This document shows, piece by piece, positions 8,644 through 17,487 of a stretch of 64,000 nt of DNA. The translations under genes were made by a program, and so were the position numbers. Within the stretch, counting starts at the first letter, position 1. The number at the start of each line of letters is the position of its first letter. Origin of the DNA: an uncultured Eubacteriales bacterium. GTDB taxonomy: Bacteria; Bacillota; Clostridia; Oscillospirales; Acutalibacteraceae. A model generated the notes under the pieces. That model was not told the origin of the DNA, ran no database searches, and worked only from the letters and a program-made list of their open reading frames with translations. The stretch is taken from contig UQEY01000001.1 of assembly GCA_900540235.1 (NCBI GenBank), positions 1-64,000 of the forward strand, given 5' to 3'.

Positions 8644-10041
8644 TTATTTGTTTTCCTTGCTTCTTTTTTCAACAATATGGTCGTGAACTTTGTCTGCAAG
8701 CTCGCCGTGAAGCTTGAATTTTTTTGAAAATACAATAAGTGAAATCAAAATAAGAATAGGCGGTATACCAAAGCAAATTATACCGATACCTGCTTTTGTG
8801 CCTTCGTTAATAACTTTTGTCGCACTTGTGATTTGCTTGTTATAGCCCATAATTGCAAGACCGCCGAAAAGAACAATAGTCTGAATAGTGTAAGCCATTT
8901 TCTGCAAAAAGCCCTTCATAGAAAATGTGATAGATTCGTTTCTTTCGCCGTTCTTGTATTCGCCGTAGTCAACAATATCAGCAAGAAAAATTGTTTGACC
9001 TACAAACATTGCCGCAATACCGGTTGAAGAAATAATGTAAGCAATGTCAAGCGCAATCGTAATTTTGAGCACCGGACCAAAGATATACATAAGTATATAA
9101 CCGATAATAGTTGCAATAAGTGAAATTTGATAAATCTTCTTCTTATTCATCCATTTTGAAAGAACAGGGATAACCACAAGACCTAAAACAGAACCGACTG
9201 CACCGATAGTTTGGAAAAGGCTCTGAGCCTTAGGTTCACCCAAAACATCAGAAAAGTAGTAAACAGCCGTGCCTGAAGTAAGATACCAGCCTGCATTTGA
9301 AAGCATTGCAACAACCATAAATACAACAAGTTGGTCATTGTGTGCAATTACAGAAAAAATCTTTTTAAATGAAAACTTTGTCTTTTCGCCGTAAACGACA
9401 TTCTTCTCTTTAGTTGAAAGAACGCAAATAACAGAAAAAAGTACAAGCATAATGCCGCAAATACCTGCCCAGCGTGAGAAACCCGACGCACTGTAACCCT
9501 TATCCGTTGTCATACCGTCTGAAAGCATAGGCAAAATTATAGGTGTTGCAACTGTAATGATACCTTGACCAAGACCGCTGAAAGTTCTTGCAACGGTTGA
9601 AACAAGGTTTCTGTCCTTAGGGTCGGATGTGAATGACGGCACCATACTCCAGTACGGAATGTCTGCCATTGTGTTTGTCATACCCCAAAGAATGTACATA
9701 ACGCCTATGTAAATGTAAAGCTTAGTGCCACTCATACCGAAACTTGTGAAAAGTAAGAAAAGCACAACAGCGTTGCAAACGGCACCGATAAGTATCCACG
9801 GTCTGTATTTGCCGTGCTTTGTTCTTGTGTTGTCAACGATTGTGCCCATCATCGGGTCGTTAATACCGTCCCAAATTCTTGCGATAGGGGTGAGCAGAAG
9901 TAAAAATGCTTCTTTAAGTCCAAGTACGCTTGACAAATAGTAGCTCAAAAACGAATAAAACATACCGTAGCTGAGGTCAAGACCGATTGCACCTACACCG
10001 AAACAGATTTTTTCTCTCCACGAGGTTTTGTATTCCTGCAT
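8644..10041 (-). CDS. GPH-family sugar:cation symporter
   Basis: A 465-residue membrane transporter of the glycoside-pentoside-hexuronide family (MelB-like, MFS fold). It moves a glycoside or sugar with Na+ or H+. The family pattern is clear: ICFGVGAIGLDLSYGMFYSFLSYYL at the start, ARIWDGINDPMMGTIVDNTRTKHGKYRPWI (about residues 50-79) with the cation-site aspartates, and DIVDYGEYKNGERNES around residue 365 before the second-half helices. GGAGGAC precedes the ATG. No sugar enzyme is adjacent, so the substrate is unknown. A promoter with an operator lies upstream at 10075-10104. It resembles the second GPH gene at 30771. Confidence 0.85.
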   Translation of the reverse strand: MQEYKTSWREKICFGVGAIGLDLSYGMFYSFLSYYLSSVLGLKEAFLLLLTPIARIWDGINDPMMGTIVDNTRTKHGKYRPWILIGAVCNAVVLFLLFTSFGMSGTKLYIYIGVMYILWGMTNTMADIPYWSMVPSFTSDPKDRNLVSTVARTFSGLGQGIITVATPIILPMLSDGMTTDKGYSASGFSRWAGICGIMLVLFSVICVLSTKEKNVVYGEKTKFSFKKIFSVIAHNDQLVVFMVVAMLSNAGWYLTSGTAVYYFSDVLGEPKAQSLFQTIGAVGSVLGLVVIPVLSKWMNKKKIYQISLIATIIGYILMYIFGPVLKITIALDIAYIISSTGIAAMFVGQTIFLADIVDYGEYKNGERNESITFSMKGFLQKMAYTIQTIVLFGGLAIMGYNKQITSATKVINEGTKAGIGIICFGIPPILILISLIVFSKKFKLHGELADKVHDHIVEKRSKENK

Positions 10042-10074
10042 AACCTGTCCTCCAAAAAATATTAGTGTTTATTT

Positions 10075-10104
10075 ATTATAACATATTGTTGTACATTTGT
10101 ACAA
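10075..10104 (-). promoter_or_regulatory. Promoter and operator of the GPH symporter gene
   Basis: Read on the minus strand, TTGTAC (10104-10099) and TATAAT (10080-10075) are 18 bases apart. A perfect inverted repeat TTGTACA-TT-TGTACAA (10089-10104) covers the -35 box, which is the usual place for a repressor to block transcription. The regulator is not in the window. Confidence 0.55.
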
Positions 10105-10184
10105 TGAATATTTGGCAATATTCTTCTTTAAATATTACAAAAGTATTACAATTTCAAAAAACGCTATATCGGCAAAATTTATCC

Positions 10185-10213
10185 TTGACAATGCCTATTT
10201 GCACCTTTATAAT
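10185..10213 (+). promoter_or_regulatory. Sigma-A promoter of the dcw cluster
   Basis: TTGACA (10185-10190) and TATAAT (10208-10213) have a 17-base spacer, an essentially consensus promoter about 90 bases before mraZ. Confidence 0.8.
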
Positions 10214-10236
10214 GTAAACAAGGGATAAAATTCACA

Positions 10237-10265
10237 TAATTCCCACAGATTTCAATTAATTCCCA
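10237..10265 (+). promoter_or_regulatory. Direct repeats in the mraZ leader (candidate MraZ box)
   Basis: TAATTCCCA occurs at 10237-10245 and again at 10257-10265, exactly 20 bases apart (two helical turns). The opposite strand reads TGGGAATTA, containing the TGGGA type of repeat described for MraZ autoregulation in E. coli. The spacing differs from the E. coli arrangement, so the assignment is tentative. Confidence 0.45.
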
Positions 10266-10303
10266 TTGATTTGAAACATAAATTCACGAAAGGAGCAGAG
10301 AAT

Positions 10304-10771
10304 ATGCGTTTATTTGTTGGTACACTTGACGGTTACAAACTTGACTCTAAAGGCAGACTTTCTGTTCCGACTAAGTGGAGAGAACGCCTCGGTAAGGAAT
10401 TTTATATGGTAGCCGTAACCGTTAGGGGTTGCAAGTGCCTTACTCTTTATCCTGTTGACTATTTTGAAGAAACATATGATTCAATGCAAAGAGGTACCGA
10501 AAATCAAAAGTACGACATAACGACTGCATTTCTTGATGATGCAGAAGAAGGTACACTTGACGCTCAAGGCAGATTTACAGTCGCTCAGCGACTTAAAGAA
10601 GCAAGCAATCTTTCAAACGATTCTACTGTTGTTTTCAAAGGTAAGGGCAAAGTTATCGAAATTTGGGATAACGACGAATACGAGCAAATGTACAATTCCT
10701 ACGACCATTCTCAGGGCATTTATGACCTTATGGACAAGGTTAAGAGTGGCAATAACGAGGTGGCAGAGTAA
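10304..10771 (+). CDS. mraZ: Transcriptional regulator MraZ
   Basis: A DNA-binding regulator that stands first in most dcw clusters. The 155-residue protein has two SpoVT-AbrB-like halves, each with a DxxGR motif: DSKGRLSVPTKWRE (about residues 14-27) and DAQGRFTVAQRLKEA (about 86-100). I start at the ATG at 10304, preceded by AAAGGAG; a longer in-frame reading from 10271 has no ribosome site and adds no conserved sequence. Its stop overlaps the start of rsmH (TAATG). It probably controls its own operon through the repeats at 10237-10265. Confidence 0.93.
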   Translation: MRLFVGTLDGYKLDSKGRLSVPTKWRERLGKEFYMVAVTVRGCKCLTLYPVDYFEETYDSMQRGTENQKYDITTAFLDDAEEGTLDAQGRFTVAQRLKEASNLSNDSTVVFKGKGKVIEIWDNDEYEQMYNSYDHSQGIYDLMDKVKSGNNEVAE

Positions 10772-11682
10772 TGGAATTTGTTCATAAAAGCGTCCTTTTT
10801 GACGAAGCGGTTAAGGCTCTCAATCTTGACGAAAATAAAATAATCGTTGACGGAACGGCGGGCGGCGGAGGTCATAGCGGTGAAATTGCGAAAACCGCCA
10901 AGAAAGTTATTTCTGTCGACCAAGACCCGGACGCTATCAAGGTTCTTAACGAAAGGCTCGGTAACAAAGAAAATATTACTATCGTCCACGATAATTATTC
11001 AAATATAAAAAATATTATTTCTAATCTTAATATAGACAAAATTGACGGCTTACTTCTTGATTTAGGCGTAAGTTCGTTTCAACTTGATACCGCTGAAAGG
11101 GGTTTTTCTTTTCATAAAGATGCACCTCTTGATATGCGAATGAGCAAAAGCGGTATCAGTGCCTACGATGTTGTCAATACTTATGATGAAAAGCAACTTG
11201 CCGATATTATTTATCGATATGGTGAGGAAAAGTTTTCACGCCGTATTGCTTCAAATATTGTTAAAGCAAGGCAGGACAAGCCGATTGAAACCACATTTGA
11301 ACTGGTTGATATAATCAAGGCTTCTATGCCACAAAAAGCAATGCGTGATTCTCACCCTGCAAGAAAGACTTTTCAGGCAATCAGAATTGAAGTTAATGCT
11401 GAGCTTGATGTGCTCAAATCAACTCTTGAAGACACATTTGACATCCTTGCACCGGGTGGCAGAATTGCAATAATTACATTCCATTCACTTGAAGACAGAA
11501 TAGTTAAAGAACAGTTTGCAAAGTGGTGTCAGGGTTGCACTTGTCCTAAGGAATTTCCGGTTTGTGTTTGTGGAAATAAGCCTAAAGGCAAGGCGTTTAA
11601 GTCGATTTCACCGTCAAAAGAGGAACTTGAAGCTAACCCTCGTGCACGCTCTTCAAGGCTTAGAATTTTTGAAAAATATTAA
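10771..11682 (+). CDS. rsmH: 16S rRNA (cytosine-1402-N4)-methyltransferase
   Basis: Methylates N4 of C1402 in the decoding site of 16S rRNA using S-adenosylmethionine (formerly MraW). The 303-residue protein has the SAM-binding VDGTAGGGGHS at about residues 27-37, the core DGLLLDLGVSSFQLD, RGFSFHKDAPLDMRM, and a C-terminal cysteine cluster (CQGCTCPKEFPVCVC) common in Firmicutes. GAGGTGG inside the end of mraZ is its ribosome site. Confidence 0.95.
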   Translation: MEFVHKSVLFDEAVKALNLDENKIIVDGTAGGGGHSGEIAKTAKKVISVDQDPDAIKVLNERLGNKENITIVHDNYSNIKNIISNLNIDKIDGLLLDLGVSSFQLDTAERGFSFHKDAPLDMRMSKSGISAYDVVNTYDEKQLADIIYRYGEEKFSRRIASNIVKARQDKPIETTFELVDIIKASMPQKAMRDSHPARKTFQAIRIEVNAELDVLKSTLEDTFDILAPGGRIAIITFHSLEDRIVKEQFAKWCQGCTCPKEFPVCVCGNKPKGKAFKSISPSKEELEANPRARSSRLRIFEKY

Positions 11683-11718
11683 TTTTAATATAGAAAATGA
11701 AGTGAGGAGGAAGTTAAT

Positions 11719-12276
11719 ATGACTAATACAGGCGATTTTAGACGATACTCATACGGTTCGGATACATCTTATGCAATAAAGGCTTTTTCTTATGAGCGTT
11801 CTTCTGCCGCTCCGGCTTATATGCCTGAGCCTAAAAAAGAGTTCAAAGTAAGGCAAAACAAAGCTAACAGCAAAAAAAGTACAAAACAACTCGTTCACGA
11901 ACAAAGACTTTCTGTTAAAAAAGCTCTTCAAATTCTTCTTGTTGCAGGGCTTTGTTTGGGTATGCTTGCAACTTCCCTCTATAGCTACGCAAAAGCTTAT
12001 GAACTTAATAATGAGATTTCACAAATTGAAAAAAATCTTACGATAGCACAAAGTGAAAATACAAGGCTAAACAGCGAACTTGACAGTCTTGTGTCCGTCA
12101 GTATGATAGACCGGTACGCTGTTGAAAAGCTTGGTATGTCTAAAATGAAATCAAATCAGATAAAATACATAGATGTTTCTCAGTACAAGAGCAAGCGTCT
12201 TGCTGCCGCACAGGCTGTTTTAAAGCAAAAAGAGGCTAAGTCTAAGGCACAAAAATCAGATTATCAGAAGAAGTAA
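11719..12276 (+). CDS. ftsL: FtsL-like cell division protein
   Basis: A 185-residue bitopic membrane protein. A basic cytoplasmic region (about 1-72) is followed by one membrane helix (ALQILLVAGLCLGMLATSLY, about 73-92) and an extracytoplasmic coiled coil (NEISQIEKNLTIAQSENTRLN). This is the FtsL/DivIC build. Sequence in this family is poorly conserved, so the call relies on topology and the position between rsmH and the PBP gene. The Lys/Ala/Gln-rich tail after residue 150 is typical of clostridial versions. GGAGG precedes the ATG. Confidence 0.8.
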   Translation: MTNTGDFRRYSYGSDTSYAIKAFSYERSSAAPAYMPEPKKEFKVRQNKANSKKSTKQLVHEQRLSVKKALQILLVAGLCLGMLATSLYSYAKAYELNNEISQIEKNLTIAQSENTRLNSELDSLVSVSMIDRYAVEKLGMSKMKSNQIKYIDVSQYKSKRLAAAQAVLKQKEAKSKAQKSDYQKK

Positions 12277-12304
12277 TAATATATTATTTCTTTGCGTATT
12301 ATTT

Positions 12305-12333
12305 ATGAGAGTTAAGCATATCTTAACTCTCAT
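12305..12333 (+). other. Hairpin between ftsL and the PBP gene
   Basis: A perfect 12-bp inverted repeat (ATGAGAGTTAAG, 5-base loop, CTTAACTCTCAT) is not followed by a T run, so it is not a standard terminator. It could be an RNA processing or stabilising element, or an operator, within the dcw operon. Confidence 0.55.
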
Positions 12334-12373
12334 ATGTTATATTAAATAAGTTAACAAATGCGAGGATGATGAA

Positions 12374-14587
12374 ATGAATACATCAAAACGGATGGTAAAG
12401 CGAATTTTGATTATTATAGTTGCAGTCATCTTTCTTATGACAGGTACGGGTGCAAGAATTTTTTACCTGTCAGTAGTAAAAGGCGAAGAACTTTCTGCAA
12501 AGGCGGAAGCGCAACAACTTAAAGATGCAGAAATTTCGGCAATGCGTGGCACAATATACGATTCAGACGGCAATGTTCTTGCTAAATCGGCTTCTGTTTG
12601 GAATGTTTTTATTGACCCACTCAATATCAAAACCGAAAAAAAGAGAAATTTGATAGTTAACAAGCTTTCAAGTCTTTTCAAATATGACGACAAAGAAAAG
12701 GCAGACCTTCTTGAAAAGACAAAAAACAACAATCATTACGAACTTATTGAGAAAAAGGTCGAAAACAACATAAAAGAGAAACTTTCAACATTTGTTTCAG
12801 AAAATAACCTCGGTGACTGTGTCGGTACAGAACAGGCAACTAAGAGATATTATCCTTACGGCAATCTTGCTTCAAGTGTTCTCGGTTTTACAAGTACGGA
12901 TGACCAAGGTGTGTCGGGTCTTGAATATTACTATAACGATGAACTTACCGGAACGAACGGCAGAATAATTACCGCAAAAGACGCTAAATCAAACAATATT
13001 GAAAGCAATTATGAAACTTATGTTCCTGCTTCCGACGGCGATTCACTTGTTTTGACAATAAATCAAACAATTCAGTATTACCTTGAAAAAGGCTTGAGGG
13101 AAACTTTAAACGAATATGAAGCAAAAGGTGCTTACGGTGTTGTTATGAACTGCAACACAGGTGCTGTGCTTGCTATGTCGTCACTTCCCGATTACGATTG
13201 TAACGAGCCTTACAAGTTGACTTACAGCAGAGATAAAAAATATATTAAAAGCATTAAGGACAAAACCGAAAAACAAAAGGCTGAAAGTGTTGCTCTTCAA
13301 AATCAGTGGAACAACTTCACGGTAAACAGTACATATGTTCCGGGTTCTGTATTCAAAACTTTTGTCGCTTCTGCAGCCCTTGAAGAACATATTGTTGACC
13401 TTAACACAACATACAACTGTACCGGTTCAATTCGGGTTGAAGATTACACAATGAAGTGCCATTACCATCCGGGTCACGGACTTCAAACTCTTACTCAGGG
13501 TCTTGAAAATTCTTGTAACCCATTCTTTATCACAATCGGTCAAAAACTTGGCGTAAAAAATTATGTTAAGTATTTTGATGCATTCGGCTTTACAAAAAAA
13601 ACAAATATCGACTATCCGGGCGAAGTTTTGTCACAGTATTACAAAGAAGACCAGTACGGAATTGTAGAACTTTCTTCTGCATCATTCGGTCAAACAAACT
13701 CTCTTACACCTATTCAGGTTTGTACAGGTCTTTGCGCTATTGCAAACGGCGGTAAACTTCTTCAGCCTTATCTCGTTTCAAGCGTAGTTGATGCAAACGG
13801 CAAAACTGTCAAAAAAACTCAAACAAAAGAAATAAGACAGGTTATCAGCAGCGAAACATCAAAAACAGTTCGCCAAATGATGAAATCTGTAGTTGATAAC
13901 GGTACGGGTAAAAACGGTTATGTGGCAGGATACAGTGTCGGCGGTAAAACAGGTACATCAACAAAGCTCGGCGAATCTAAAGAAGGCGAAGCTGATAAAT
14001 ATATCGTTTCTTTTGCAGCAATCGCTCCGACTGACGACCCTGAAATAGCAATGCTTATCATTGTTGATGAACCTAACCAAGATCTCGGCGGCGGTGCTCT
14101 TTGCGCTCCTATTGCGGCTCAGGTTACAGAAGAAGCTATGAATGTTCTCGGCGTTGAACCAAAGTATGATGATGACGAACTTAAAAAGCTTTCAAAGCAA
14201 ACACCTAATGTTGTCGGTAAATCACTTGATGAAGCGCAAAAAACTCTTAAAGAAAACAGTCTGAATTATCAGGTTATCGGCTCGGACTCAACTGTAACAA
14301 GACAGTGCCCATCGGGTGCAGACACAGTTCCGAGCGGTGGTACGGTTTATCTTTATACCGACGATGAAGAAAAGCAAACAGTTGAAGTTCCTGATTTTAC
14401 AGGTCTTACGGTAACCGAAGCCAAAGATCTTGCCGCTTCAAGTAATCTGAATATTCAAATATCCGGTAACAGTATGTCAAGCGGAACTATAGTGGCTTAC
14501 AGGCAAAGCGAAGATAAGTCTGCAAAGGTTGAAAAGGGTACGGTTGTTACCGTAACATTTAAAAATACACAGTCTGTACTTGACTGA
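12374..14587 (+). CDS. Division-type class B penicillin-binding protein with two PASTA domains
   Basis: A septal transpeptidase of the FtsI/PBP2B/SpoVD family, 737 residues. It has one N-terminal membrane anchor (about 10-30) and a dimerisation domain. The transpeptidase domain has active-site Ser325 in SVFK (325-328), the SCN motif at 380-382 and KTGT at 525-528. Two PASTA domains at the C-terminus start near TPNVVGKS and VEVPDFTG. All catalytic motifs are intact. Two PASTA repeats fit PBP2B better than the single repeat of SpoVD, but position alone cannot separate them. GAGGA precedes the ATG. The protein partners FtsW, encoded downstream. Confidence 0.9.
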   Translation: MNTSKRMVKRILIIIVAVIFLMTGTGARIFYLSVVKGEELSAKAEAQQLKDAEISAMRGTIYDSDGNVLAKSASVWNVFIDPLNIKTEKKRNLIVNKLSSLFKYDDKEKADLLEKTKNNNHYELIEKKVENNIKEKLSTFVSENNLGDCVGTEQATKRYYPYGNLASSVLGFTSTDDQGVSGLEYYYNDELTGTNGRIITAKDAKSNNIESNYETYVPASDGDSLVLTINQTIQYYLEKGLRETLNEYEAKGAYGVVMNCNTGAVLAMSSLPDYDCNEPYKLTYSRDKKYIKSIKDKTEKQKAESVALQNQWNNFTVNSTYVPGSVFKTFVASAALEEHIVDLNTTYNCTGSIRVEDYTMKCHYHPGHGLQTLTQGLENSCNPFFITIGQKLGVKNYVKYFDAFGFTKKTNIDYPGEVLSQYYKEDQYGIVELSSASFGQTNSLTPIQVCTGLCAIANGGKLLQPYLVSSVVDANGKTVKKTQTKEIRQVISSETSKTVRQMMKSVVDNGTGKNGYVAGYSVGGKTGTSTKLGESKEGEADKYIVSFAAIAPTDDPEIAMLIIVDEPNQDLGGGALCAPIAAQVTEEAMNVLGVEPKYDDDELKKLSKQTPNVVGKSLDEAQKTLKENSLNYQVIGSDSTVTRQCPSGADTVPSGGTVYLYTDDEEKQTVEVPDFTGLTVTEAKDLAASSNLNIQISGNSMSSGTIVAYRQSEDKSAKVEKGTVVTVTFKNTQSVLD

Positions 14588-14621
14588 TAAATAAATTGAA
14601 CTTTAGATATGGGGTTTTAAA

Positions 14622-16061
14622 ATGAAACTTAAAGAATTATTAAAAGGAATCGAAGTATTAAACAGCTTTGAGGATAAAGAGGTGCTTGATGTTACCGCTG
14701 ACTCAAGGCTTGTTAAAGAAGGCTCACTTTTTATATGCATTAAAGGTGCGGCTTTTGACGGCCACAGCGTTGCAAAAGAAATGCTCGATAACGGCGCTGT
14801 TGCAGTAGTTTGTGAACACGATTTAGGACTTGACAATCAAATTATTGTTGAAAATTCAAGAGCGGTTTATTCTCCGATTTGTGCCAATTTCTTTGGCAAT
14901 CCTGCTAAAAGGCTCAAACTTATCGGCTTGACAGGCACAAACGGCAAAACCACAACTTCATTTCTTATTAAGCAGATTCTTGAAAATGTCGGCAAAAAGG
15001 TTGGCTTAATCGGTACTGTTCAAAATATGGTCGGCGATGAAATCTATCCTGCAAAATATACAACCCCTGACCCATATGAACTTCAAAAGCTTTTTTCCCT
15101 TATGGTTGATGCAGGTTGCGAATACTGTGTAATGGAAGTTTCTTCTCAGGCGCTTGCTCAAGGCAGAGTTAACGGACTTCGTTTTGCTCTCGGTGCGTTT
15201 ACAAATCTTACCCAAGACCATCTTGATTACCACAAAACCTGGGAAAATTATTTTAAAGCTAAGCGCATCCTTTTTGAAAATTCAGATATCGCCGTAACTA
15301 ATGCCGACGACGAACACGGACTTAAAATTATCGACGGTCTTGATTTTGACAAAGTAGTAACTTATGCGGTTAATACAAATGACGCAACATTCACCGCAAA
15401 AAATGTTAAGTTTAAATCAAACGGCGTTGAATACGAATTAGTAGGAAACGACACAATCGGCAGATGTTCATGTCCTATTCCGGGCAGGTTCTCTGTTTAT
15501 AATTCACTTTGCGCTTGCACCTGCGCTTTGGCACTCGGTATTGATTTTGATGATGTTCTCGGTGCTATAGCCAAGTCAAAGGGTGTTAAGGGCAGAATTG
15601 AGGTTGTACCGAGCGGCAGAGATTTTACAATCATTATTGACTATGCTCATTCACCGGACGGTCTTGAAAATATTATCACTTCCCTTAAAGAAATTGCAAA
15701 CGGCAGGGTAGTTACAGTATTCGGTTGCGGTGGTGACAGAGATAAAACAAAACGACCGAAGATGGGTAAAATTGCGGCAGAACTTTCAGATTACTGCATT
15801 GTTACCTCTGATAACCCAAGAAGTGAAAACCCGACAGCAATCATCAACGATATTCTTGAGGGTATGAAAAATATCAAAACACCTTACAAAGTTATTGAAA
15901 ACAGGCATGAAGCTATTGAATATGCAATAACTCACGCAAAAAAGGACGATATTATTCTTCTTGCAGGCAAGGGTCACGAAACTTATCAAATTTTGCCGAC
16001 AGGCACAATTCATTTTGACGAAAGAGAAGTAATTGCCGAAGTTCTCGGTAAAATGAACTAA
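14622..16061 (+). CDS. murE: UDP-MurNAc-tripeptide synthetase, meso-DAP type
   Basis: Adds the third amino acid to UDP-MurNAc-L-Ala-D-Glu in peptidoglycan synthesis, in the cytoplasm. The 479-residue ATP-dependent ligase has the P-loop GLTGTNGKTTTS (about 104-115), the Mur central and C-terminal domains, and the specificity motif DNPR at residues 397-400. DNPR marks enzymes that add meso-diaminopimelate, so the cell wall is predicted to be of the A1gamma (meso-DAP) type. MurF follows five bases downstream. Confidence 0.95.
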   Translation: MKLKELLKGIEVLNSFEDKEVLDVTADSRLVKEGSLFICIKGAAFDGHSVAKEMLDNGAVAVVCEHDLGLDNQIIVENSRAVYSPICANFFGNPAKRLKLIGLTGTNGKTTTSFLIKQILENVGKKVGLIGTVQNMVGDEIYPAKYTTPDPYELQKLFSLMVDAGCEYCVMEVSSQALAQGRVNGLRFALGAFTNLTQDHLDYHKTWENYFKAKRILFENSDIAVTNADDEHGLKIIDGLDFDKVVTYAVNTNDATFTAKNVKFKSNGVEYELVGNDTIGRCSCPIPGRFSVYNSLCACTCALALGIDFDDVLGAIAKSKGVKGRIEVVPSGRDFTIIIDYAHSPDGLENIITSLKEIANGRVVTVFGCGGDRDKTKRPKMGKIAAELSDYCIVTSDNPRSENPTAIINDILEGMKNIKTPYKVIENRHEAIEYAITHAKKDDIILLAGKGHETYQILPTGTIHFDEREVIAEVLGKMN

Positions 16062-16065
16062 AACT

Positions 16066-17487
16066 ATGAAAATATTAACACTAAAAGAAATCGCAGTCGC
16101 ACTTGGTACAACTTGCGAATTCGATGTAAAAATTAACGCAGTTTGCATTGATACAAGAAAAATTACAAAGGGTTGCCTTTTTATTTGCATTAAGGGTGAA
16201 CGCTTTGACGCTCATCAATTTGCAAACGAAGCGTTGAAACTCGGCGCAAACGCAGTTATGATTAGCGAGGATATAGAGGTCAACGGTCCGTTTGTAAAGG
16301 TTGACGATACTGCAAAAGCTATGCTCGCCCTATCAGGCTACTATCGCAGTAAATTTGATATTCCGGTCGTTGCGCTCACCGGTTCGGTCGGTAAAACAAC
16401 TACTAAAGAATTTACTCACCTTGTAGTTAATTCAAAATATCACGCAATCAAAACTCAGGGTAATCTTAATAACGAAATCGGTTTGCCTCAAATGCTCTTT
16501 CAAATTGATAACAGCACCGAGGCAGCAGTTATTGAAATGGGAATGAACCATTTTGGCGAAATTCATCGTCTTGTTACCGCAACTAAACCAACCGTTGCTA
16601 TGATAACAAATATCGGCGTTTCTCATATTGAAAACCTTGGTTCTCGTGAAGGGATACTAAAGTCAAAGCTTGAAATTCTTGACGGACTTAAAGAGGATTC
16701 ACCGTTTATAATAAATGTTGATAACGATATGCTTCAAACCATTCTTGATAATGATAATATTATGACAAAATATAATGTTATCACTTTTGGTATTGAAAGT
16801 GACAATTCAAACTTTAAGGCGGTCAATATTAAAGAAGAAAACGGTTCAACTTCATTTGATATTATATATTCAGTTTCAAAAATAATTGATGAAACCGACG
16901 GACCTACTGCTGTATTTAGCGTAAATATTCAGCATATAACAATTCCTACAATCGGTATTCATAATGTCTATAACGCACTTGCGGCTTTCACTGTCGGCAT
17001 AACATTGGATATTGAGCCACAAACGGCAGCAAATGCGCTTTCTGCTTATGTCCCTGCCGGAATGAGGCAAAGAAATATAAATGTAGGCGGCATAACTTCT
17101 ATTGAAGATTGCTATAATGCAAGTCCCGATTCAATGAAAGCGGCACTAAAAACACTTGCAAATACAACTTCAAATAAGAAAATTGCAGTCTTGGGCGATA
17201 TGCTTGAACTCGGTGATTTTTCAAAGAGTGCCCACGAAGATGTAGGCAAGATGGTTGTTGAAAACAAAATTGATTACCTTTTGGCTTACGGCAATGAAGC
17301 AAAATATATTGTTGAGTCAGCCAAGGCTTTGGGTATGGAAAACGCTTTTTATTTCAATGATAAAAATGAGCTTTCAAATAAGCTTCTCCAAATTGCGTCA
17401 AAAGGAGACGCAGTAATATTTAAGGCTTCAAGAGGTATGAAGCTCGAGGATGTAATACATTTCGTGTATGATAGGTGGGAAAAATAA
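16066..17487 (+). CDS. murF: UDP-MurNAc-tripeptide:D-alanyl-D-alanine ligase
   Basis: Joins D-Ala-D-Ala to the UDP-MurNAc tripeptide, the last cytoplasmic step before lipid I. The 473-residue Mur ligase has P-loop ALTGSVGKTTTKEF near residue 105, then GNLNNEIGLP and MGMNHFGEI, typical of MurF. The ribosome site is weak, so translation probably depends on coupling to murE four bases upstream. MraY begins directly after its stop codon. Confidence 0.95.
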   Translation: MKILTLKEIAVALGTTCEFDVKINAVCIDTRKITKGCLFICIKGERFDAHQFANEALKLGANAVMISEDIEVNGPFVKVDDTAKAMLALSGYYRSKFDIPVVALTGSVGKTTTKEFTHLVVNSKYHAIKTQGNLNNEIGLPQMLFQIDNSTEAAVIEMGMNHFGEIHRLVTATKPTVAMITNIGVSHIENLGSREGILKSKLEILDGLKEDSPFIINVDNDMLQTILDNDNIMTKYNVITFGIESDNSNFKAVNIKEENGSTSFDIIYSVSKIIDETDGPTAVFSVNIQHITIPTIGIHNVYNALAAFTVGITLDIEPQTAANALSAYVPAGMRQRNINVGGITSIEDCYNASPDSMKAALKTLANTTSNKKIAVLGDMLELGDFSKSAHEDVGKMVVENKIDYLLAYGNEAKYIVESAKALGMENAFYFNDKNELSNKLLQIASKGDAVIFKASRGMKLEDVIHFVYDRWEK

